Shown: positions 1 through 7,700 of the stretch, in pieces | Layout: every line of letters starts with the position of its first letter | Position numbering within the stretch: the stretch's first letter is position 1 | Origin: Flectobacillus sp. | GTDB taxonomy: Bacteria > Bacteroidota > Bacteroidia > Cytophagales > Spirosomataceae | DNA length: 10,301 nucleotides | Reading direction: 5' to 3' | Assembly: GCA_029865665.1 (NCBI GenBank) | Contig: JARXAV010000284.1 | Location: 1-10,301, forward strand | Notes under the pieces: generated by a model | What the model saw: only the letters and a program-made list of their open reading frames with translations | What the model was told of the DNA's origin: nothing | Database searches by the model: none | Program-made: the position numbers and the translations under genes

Positions 1-1660
1 GTTTTACATCACTCCAAGTTAATACAGCCTGATTATTTAGGATTTCATAACTTAGTAAAGGGGGCGACTGTACCTCCTCTTTTTTGACAGGTACATACGA
101 CACATAAGGAGCATAAGCACTGGTATCTTGTGTGACATTCATGGCCATCACGCTATAATAGTAGGTTAAACGAGCCGAAAGGTAATCGGTGCTATCAACG
201 TATTGTTGTGTTTTAACAGCAGAACGAATAGGTTTCATTTTTTGAGGACTAGTCCCTCGATAAACGATGTAACTAAAAATTGCTTTTTCATCGGCTACTT
301 CCCATGATAACTTAGCAAATTTCCCTTCCGAAACCACTTTCAAATTAAAAGGAGGCGTTGGACGGCTAAATTTAGCACAGGTAATCGCTACAGAAGCACC
401 AACATCTTGTTTCAGTTCTTGAAATTCGATGAATACAGGTCTTACATAGTAGGTAAACAATTGTCCCGCAGGATATACCTCCGTATCTATGAACTGACTG
501 GCTGTTGTAGGTAAAATTTGGATTACCTTAGCAGGATCTCCCCCTATACTTTTAGCAATTTCAACGCCTGCATAATAGGGCTTATTCGCTAATTTTCTCC
601 ATTTTAAAATAATCGAATTAGCACTATCTTTCGCACTTACACCATAAATAAGCTCTATACTTCCATTATGAGCAATTACTCCACGAGCAATTTTAGTGGT
701 ATCTCCTTGATTGTAAACATAATCTTCTGGAATTAGTATAGCTTCAACGAGGTCATCTAACTTCCCTATAACCCTAGCTGAAATCCGTCTATTACCAAGA
801 GAATCAGTATCTGCTATCTTCTTTTCTAAAAAACGCCAACTTAGGTTTCCATTGGTGCGATAATAAACTAGAAAATGCGTATTAAAATCATCTATCGAAT
901 TAGTATTTAATACCTTGGGATTGTTAAGATAAATAGCTTTGATTTGGCTATAAGACTTCTCATCTGCTTTCTTAGCAGTATTTTCTGGTATATAGCCAAA
1001 TACTTCATTGAGCTGACTTCCAACCCTGGTTTGCTCAAGGGCATTATCTTCTAACGTTGGAAAGTTCAATTTCCATTCAAAAGTAACAGATGAGTCTGCT
1101 CCTGCCACTTTTGACAATTGCGATTTTATCTCTTTCAATAAAGGGTTTTGGGGATAAGAAAATACGCCTATTTCTTGCACTAATGTTTCAGGCTGCTCCT
1201 CTTTTTTTTCATAGATACTATATCTATAAAGTTCATTTTTCTGGGCTGTTTTATCCAAAAAAGCAAAACCAAACGCTTGCAAAAACTCAATCTTTAATTC
1301 GCCAAACAAGGCAAGATCTTTATAGGCAGGATGACTATTAAAATAAGCCATAGTTTGTGACGGGCTGGTAAATTTTTTCATTTTGTCAAATTCACTTGCT
1401 TCTCTTATCCCTACCAATGCCTGAAACTCCTGATAGGTCTTTATCATCTGCAACTGTCCAATCGTCTTAATACCTTCTTCATTCAATTTTTGACGTTTGA
1501 TGATATATTTAGCATCACCTATCTTTTTGGATGCTAAGAACTCAGCATTTAAGCGAAGATACACCCCTTTAGGCGAAGACAATGCAACAACTTGTTGCTC
1601 TTGAGCTACCACCCATTTAGATAATAAAACAAAGAATAATACGTATGAAAAGATTCTCAT
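1..1660 (-). CDS. Secreted fibronectin type III domain protein, 3' end beyond window
   Basis: An open frame runs without a stop from the ATG at 1660-1658 off the left edge: 553 complete codons, C-terminus missing. The first 19 residues (MRIFSYVLFFVLLSKWVVA) form a classic signal peptide, so the protein is exported. An FN3-like module spans about residues 336-432 (nt 655-365), with ILKW and YYAGVEI strands. A clearer one spans about 436-523 (nt 355-92), with PTPPFNLKV, LSWEV, YIVYRG and TYYYSVMAMN. A third begins near residue 527 (SPPLLSYEI, AVLTWSD) and is cut by the edge. Residues 20-330 are less clear; a LYRYSIYE stretch suggests a further divergent FN3-like fold. No catalytic motif is visible. 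The ATG is chosen because the signal peptide follows it at once; the leader is A-rich with no Shine-Dalgarno, as is usual in Bacteroidota. It lies 85 bases downstream of the giant lectin gene and is probably co-transcribed. A role as surface partner or scaffold is inference. Confidence 0.93.
   Translation of the reverse strand, partial: MRIFSYVLFFVLLSKWVVAQEQQVVALSSPKGVYLRLNAEFLASKKIGDAKYIIKRQKLNEEGIKTIGQLQMIKTYQEFQALVGIREASEFDKMKKFTSPSQTMAYFNSHPAYKDLALFGELKIEFLQAFGFAFLDKTAQKNELYRYSIYEKKEEQPETLVQEIGVFSYPQNPLLKEIKSQLSKVAGADSSVTFEWKLNFPTLEDNALEQTRVGSQLNEVFGYIPENTAKKADEKSYSQIKAIYLNNPKVLNTNSIDDFNTHFLVYYRTNGNLSWRFLEKKIADTDSLGNRRISARVIGKLDDLVEAILIPEDYVYNQGDTTKIARGVIAHNGSIELIYGVSAKDSANSIILKWRKLANKPYYAGVEIAKSIGGDPAKVIQILPTTASQFIDTEVYPAGQLFTYYVRPVFIEFQELKQDVGASVAITCAKFSRPTPPFNLKVVSEGKFAKLSWEVADEKAIFSYIVYRGTSPQKMKPIRSAVKTQQYVDSTDYLSARLTYYYSVMAMNVTQDTSAYAPYVSYVPVKKEEVQSPPLLSYEILNNQAVLTWSDVK
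1604..1660 (-). other. Signal peptide of the FN3 protein
   Basis: Codons 1-19 encode one Arg near the start, then a hydrophobic core (VLFFVLL), and end V-V-A before Q-E-Q-Q. This fits signal peptidase I cleavage after residue 19. There is no cysteine at the cleavage point, so it is not a lipoprotein signal. Confidence 0.85.
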
Positions 1661-1745
1661 AAATTCGTTTTTTAATGGTATATACCGTATTTCTTATGGT
1701 CACTTGTAAAGTTAAAAATAACTTCACAAGTGACTACTAATACCC
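1661..1745. other. Intergenic gap between the two genes
   Basis: This is the only non-coding stretch in the window. It holds a stem-loop (1699-1734) and a perfect 10-base palindrome, GGTATATACC (1677-1686), lying 17 bases before the downstream ATG. No Bacteroidota-type promoter (TTTG at about -33 with TAnnTTTG at about -7) was recognised on the minus strand, which favours read-through from the upstream gene. Confidence 0.7.
1699..1734 (-). other. Intercistronic stem-loop, possible attenuator or terminator
   Basis: Arms 1699-1713 and 1720-1734 pair over 15 bp around a 6-base loop. In minus-strand RNA the single imperfect position is a G-U wobble, so the hairpin is continuous there. It begins 11 bases after the stop codon at 1748-1746. 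The arms are AT-rich and no U-run follows on either strand, so a standard intrinsic terminator is doubtful. It may instead protect the 3' end of a processed message or reduce downstream expression. Confidence 0.6.
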
Positions 1746-4700
1746 TTATTTTCCTTTTGTAAGTGTTGACCAAACAATATCTTTAACTCGATACACAGCG
1801 TTAGTGATATTACCTGGATTTAAACGTTCTAAGGACTTATACAAGACTAAATTACCGTCGTTTTGCATCATTAATACTGCCTCTGCTCCTGATTTCCCAT
1901 AGGTTTCAGATGACCATGCTGGAATTCCTCCTTTGATATAAGCAACAACATTTCCATCCTTTTGTACTTTGAAGGCATCTACGTCTTTCCCATAGGTTCC
2001 TGTTGTCCATATCGCTAATGCTCCTTTGTAAAGCACTACGTTACCATCAGACTGTAGGGTCACTTTATAAGTACCATTGAGTGACGTAATAGATTGATTT
2101 GGCCTTAGCATATTTTCTGCTCTAATGGTGGACGTGTTAATTTCATTCTCTGTAAACAAATCATTTGTCCCCGACGACCAAATGCCTTCTTTTCCATTTT
2201 TGTAAAGTACTAAATTACCGTCATCCTGAATAACCATTACTGTTGTGGCATCACCTTTTCCATTAGTACTAGAAGCCCACTGAGGATTACCACCTTGCCC
2301 ATATACTACCAAGTTACCATCTTCCTGTAATCGTAAGGCATCACCTGATGTATTAGCCTGCCATATTAAGGTATTATTTTTAGTGATTACTAGATTACCA
2401 CTTTCATTCAGTGTGACTTTATAGATGCCATTGGCCGATGTTCTTGACTCGCCACGTTTCAACGCTCTATCAGAAACAATAGATGAACCTGCTGGATACG
2501 GATTTTCTCTATCTTTCTTTACCTTGCCACCTGTAGTGCTTGAAGACCAAATAGGTTCAAAAATTCTATATATAGAAACACTGCTTGACTTTGACTCCTC
2601 CAATGTTTTATAGAGCACTACATCACCGTCGTCTTGCATCATCAATGCTGTTCGATTATTTCCTTTTCCATTGGTTACAGTGGCCCAAACAGGCACTCCA
2701 TCTTTTGAATAAGCTACTAAATTACCATCGTTTTGTACTTTAAAAACATCCGTTCCTTTTCCAGCTGTACCTATGGACCAGATTTCATTTTTTGCTTTCC
2801 GAAGGACAACATTGCCATCACTCTCAAAAATCAACTTATAGGTATCATTAGGTGATGTTAGTGACTGATTATGACGTAATGCTTTTTCGTTTTTCAAAAT
2901 GGATTTCTCTACTTCCACTTCTGATAATACATTATTTGTATTAGAGCTCCAAAGTGCTTCTTTTCCATTTTTATAAAGTACTAAGTTACCGTCGTCTTGG
3001 ATAGTTAAAATTGTAGTACGATCCCCTTTGCCTTCAGTATCAGAAGACCATATCCTATTCCATTTACTATCATAAGCAACCAAGTTTCCATTCTTTTCTA
3101 CTTTTAGAACTTCAACTCCTTTACCACCCGTTTGAGTGTCCCAAATCTTAGCTCCTTTTTTCGTTAATATAATATTACCATCCTGAGTAAGTGATAATTT
3201 ATAAATACGATTAGGTGAGTTTTTCGACTGATTAAGCTTTAATAAGCTTTTTGCTTCAAGCGAAGATTCAGGTAAAAATGGATTTTCAATTGTTTTTGGA
3301 GCAATACGTCCACTTTTATTTGAATTCCAAATTGGGTTTTTAAAACGATATAGCGTTACATTACCTGGTCGTAAAGATTCATATTCACCATACAGTACAA
3401 GGTTTCCATCATCTTGTAAGAATAGCACTGATTTACTCCCTCCTTTTCCGTGTGTTGAAGATGCCCATTCTGGTTTTCCATCCTGAAGATATACAACCAC
3501 ATTTCCATCATTTTGTATTTTAAACATACTCACATTCTTGTCATCGGTATCTGTTGCCCACACAATTTTACTGATATAATTACGAAGCGTTACATTGCCA
3601 TCCGACTCAAGTGTCAGTTTGTAGTCCCCATTTGCGGAAACAAGTGACTCATTCGTACTTAGCGTTTTTTCTGCCTGAAGAATCGATTTTTTAACTTCTT
3701 CTTCTGCAAATACGTTCGCAGTACCCGAACTCCACATCTGTGCTTGACTCTCGTTATGCAACACCATATTTCCATCGTCTTGCACCACCAAAACAGGAGA
3801 GGTTCTTATTATTCCAGCTTTCAAAAAGAGTTGTGCTTGGTTGCTTAGGCTTGTATTAGAAGACCATTTCGCCACGCCATTTGCATAAGCTACTAAATTA
3901 CCATCTTTCTGTAATTTAAGAACATTTACACCCGTCGTGTTAGTTTCCCAAATCTTAATACCCTCTTTTGTAAGTACTACATTACCAACATCTTGCAATG
4001 TCAACTTATAGATTCCATTAGGCGATGTTCTTGATTCATTTACACTTAATTCACTATCCGTTACGAGCGATGCAACTGCTGGGAATGTATTTGCTTTTTC
4101 ATTCTTAGAAGTTCCGCCATCTGTTCCGCTACCCCAAATAGCATCCTTGCCTCGGTAAACCTTAACATATCCCGGAGTAATTTCATCTAACGACTTATAA
4201 AGCACCAAGTTTCCATCATTCTGCATTAATAAAACGGTAGTGTTATTTCCTTTGCCATTTGTTTTAGAATCCCATTTAGGTACTCCGCCTCTAGCGTAAG
4301 CTACTAAATTTCCATCATTCTGTACTTTAAAGGCATCAATATCCGCACCACCTGTTTCAGTAGCCCAAATTACTTTTCCATTCTCTCTGCGGAGTGTTAC
4401 ATTTCCATCAGTGTCAATTGCTACTTTATATTTATCATTGTTAGAAGTCAGCAATTGACCAGGTCTCAACATATTCTCTGCTTTAATTAACGATTTACTG
4501 GTAACTTCAGCTTCTGTGAATATGTTTGATGTACCTGACGACCAAATAGAATTCTCTCCATCTTTGTAAAGCACCAAGTTACCATCATCTTGCATTACCA
4601 ATACTGTTCTATCACCACTTTGGCCATTTGTTTGAGAAGACCATTTAGCTGCTCCGCCTTTAGCGTAAGCTACTAAATTTCCATCATTCTGTACTTTAAA

Positions 4701-7700
4701 GGCATCTACTCCTGTGGTACGAGTTTCCCAGATTTTAGTGCCATCTTTTGTAATCACTACATTGCCATCCTCTTTCTGAAGGGTTAATTTATAAATCCCA
4801 TTAGGTGACACTTTCGATTCGCCAGGTGCTAATGATGACTCAGCTGTAATCGAACTAGCTTCTGAGAAACGATTTCCACCAGACTGTGTACCCGGCATAT
4901 TTCCTCCCAATTGGACACGCCATCCTCTCGCTTCTGGTACCCCTTTTTCTTGATAATATACTCCCATTTGTCCTTCAAGACAAATCTTAGCAAATCTACT
5001 TCTAGTACCACATGGATACGGCACATCAATACGTGCCCAACACCTCCATGATGTACCATCACAGCAGGTTATACATTTAGAACACCACGTTATCCCTGTG
5101 ATGCTATAATCATTACAAGCTTCATTGGCATAATTACCCGCTCCAATTTCTAATTTAGCATTAGCAGAAGCTCTAAAGTTCCAGCCTAATTCATTGGTTC
5201 GTCCACCACCTAATTCCAAATCTAAATCTAGCTTACCTCCCATGTTAAAAGCTAAGATAGAAGCTTTAGCTTCTGCTTCCAATTTCAAAGAAGAGGTAAT
5301 CATAAAGTTACCATTGGAGAAATTAACGCCTGCATGAAGTCTCCCTTTAGCATTAATTTCCGAACTATATTTAACTAAATCAATACCAAAGGCACTTAGT
5401 CCACCATTCTTTGTAGATTGATAAGCGACATCTACACCTAAATAGATGGCGGAGATAGTACGATTATCGTTTTGGTATAAGTATTTTGGCAATCCTTTAA
5501 CATAATTACCTAACTCTTTCGGAGCGGCACCATCCTGCGTATCACACATAATACCAAGTACTGCGATTCCGTTGACATTCATTCCTAAAATATCTGCCCT
5601 TACAGTTGCCCCCAAGAAAAACCCTGCTGACTTTGAGATAAATGCGAGCCCATCGACTTTTACTTTTTTATCCGAAACCTTAATTTCGCAATCAATCTTA
5701 CATACAACCATTACTCGGCACATATCAATATCTGCCGTGACATCGCATATTTTCTCTTCTTTTTCGTTTCTCGCCACTATGATTCCAGACCATACTTCCA
5801 TTGACCCTCTTATCACAATAGGAACTCCCGAAGAGCATTCTGCTTTTCCATCATATTCAACTGCCAGTCTAATTTTTTTGTACCTTGTTACTTTTTCTGG
5901 CACTCCAGTAGTACGTGCGTCACCTAACAAGAATACTGCGAACTTCTTATCTGCCGTATTAAGGTCAAACCCACCACCTAAGGCTGTCCATGTAATAGGC
6001 CCCATTGGTAAACCTGTTGGTCCTAATGCCACTTTTAAGGCAGCCCCCAACTCTATACCTGTTCCATTTCCTTTTTCGTCAAAAAGTTTATAAAACTTAA
6101 GAGACATAGCCGTTTTCATTGTTGCCCCTTCAAATGTACCCTCTCCTTCTGCTCCAATTTTTTTACCTGATGTACCTATCTTAACTTTAGCATAAGCTCT
6201 AAAAGAAGGAGCATCCACTTTGAGCATGAACTCATTCATTTTAAAAACAATACCTTTGCCATCAAAATCACCGACATAAAACGAGGCATCCGAATCAATA
6301 TTTACGGATTTGGTTTCTACTTCTACCCCACCAGCAAAACCCATCGCCCATGCCGTTGTAAGTGGATTATCTAATGTGACCTTGTCTTCAATCGCCTTCA
6401 CACTCAGATTATCAATAGCAGCCCCTTCTTTCGTTTTCTGACTAGCTTCAGAAGTTGCTCCAATACGTTTACCTTCTTTATCAATGTATGTATTGGCATC
6501 GTTGAATTTGACAGACGAATTCAGTTTTTTCATTTCGTCTTCACTCATTTTGAGTAAATCCTGTATTTCGCTTTCTTTTACAGGCGATGCAGGCTGCGTT
6601 TCGGTTGCAGCGACTCCTTTTGCAAATACAATACGACGTATTTTGATTGCTACAGGACCAAAACTCAATGCGTCAGGACTTGGTGCTGCCGAAACAATAA
6701 ACTTACCCGTTGTTGACCACTTGAAAAGCTGAACCTCAATAGGAAACACCCTATCAATCAACCCTTTAGTTTCTCTACTTTTGGTATCTACTTCTCTCTG
6801 CTGCCCATTTTCTACAGCCACTCTTGCATCTGTATCTTTCTTTTCAGCTTCTACTTTAGCTTTCTTAGCTTTAGCTGCTTTCTCTAATTCATCCTTTTTT
6901 TCTGCCTCCGCTTTAGCCAGTGCAGCCCTATCACTTTCAACCTGATTTTTTAGTTTTTCTAATGCTGTACGTTTCTCTTCCAACGCTTTTTTCAAGTCAT
7001 CGGTATCATACATTTGTAATCGTTTACGTCGCTCTGCATTTTCGGCAGTTGTAAGATTAGCTTGCTGAATTGCCAGTTCTTCTTCTCGCTTTTTACGCTG
7101 TCTTTCCTCAATTTCAGCCTGTTTATTTTCCAGTTCTTGATTTGCGTCTGCTATTTTTTTCTCATTATCCTTGAGCTTCTTATTTATCTCAATTTGCTCT
7201 TTAGAAAGATCATGACCAAAACGATCTTTAGTGTCCGTTGATAAATCTTTCGATTCTTTCTCATCGTATTCTATTCTCAAAGAACCTTCAATCTCATAGC
7301 TTTTATCATCGGGATTTCCTTTGATTGTAATACTTTTCTTACCTACTGTTTTAAAGCGTAGTTTACTAATTTTAAAACCATCTTTAGGAGTACTCAAATC
7401 TACGTTAGGATACACTCGTCCATCTATTACCGAAAGCCCTAATGAATTAATGTTAATGTAGTTTTCTTTGTCCGTATTGATTGTACCACCAACGCCAAAG
7501 CCTTTGAAATTGTTATATAGCTGTACGGTTTTCCAATAGCACATAAACTTATCTGCCATTCCAAAACGAACAATTTCGGGTTTTGCCTCATCAGTTTTAC
7601 CGATTGTTGCCATCTTCATGGCAAACTTTTTATCAATTTCGAGCTTTTCAATCGCTAGTGCTGGGTCATCCATTTTAAATCTCCATATCTCAGGAAGTAA

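Larger units (their letters stand above)
1749..4832 (-). repeat. Array of eight bulb-type lectin domains in four A-B pairs
   Basis: 1028 residues divide without remainder into eight units. Each starts with Leu followed by a pattern like xxNxSxTSxNGxYK and contains three hairpins centred on DGN-type motifs and IW/W endings, as in GNA-like beta-prism lectins. A units (121, 129, 121, 118 residues) alternate with B units (140, 140, 139, 120). B units carry about 13 extra residues in the third hairpin. Inter-unit linkers are also type-specific. The whole array contains no cysteine. Confidence 0.93.

Noticed and set aside
1090..1341. 83-codon plus-strand open frame with a hydrophobic start
   Set aside because: It overlaps antisense the continuous FN3 gene, which has a signal peptide and recognisable domains. 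The hydrophobic run is a shadow of Glu/Lys-rich codons.
1699..1734. Classic intrinsic terminator ending the operon
   Set aside because: No U-run follows the stem on either strand and the arms are AT-rich, so it is reported only as a stem-loop of uncertain role.
1749..4832. CRISPR array or tandem satellite suggested by the repeating motifs
   Set aside because: The repeats are in-frame protein domains of 118-140 codons with strong DNA divergence, not short identical repeats with unique spacers.
1749..4832. Bacteriocin of the LlpA type
   Set aside because: The domain family is shared, but LlpA-type proteins are small two-domain lectins. This is an eight-domain tail on a protein of more than 2850 residues, so the same activity cannot be assumed.
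4829..5062. 77-codon minus-strand frame overlapping the cysteine patch
   Set aside because: It is in another frame of the giant gene, which is uninterrupted here with clear domain structure on both sides. It shows no recognisable feature.
5572..6093. 173-codon plus-strand open frame
   Set aside because: It lies antisense inside the beta body of the giant gene. Its low-complexity Ser/Thr/Pro composition is what a reversed Gly/Lys/Glu-rich coding strand gives. It has no motif of its own.
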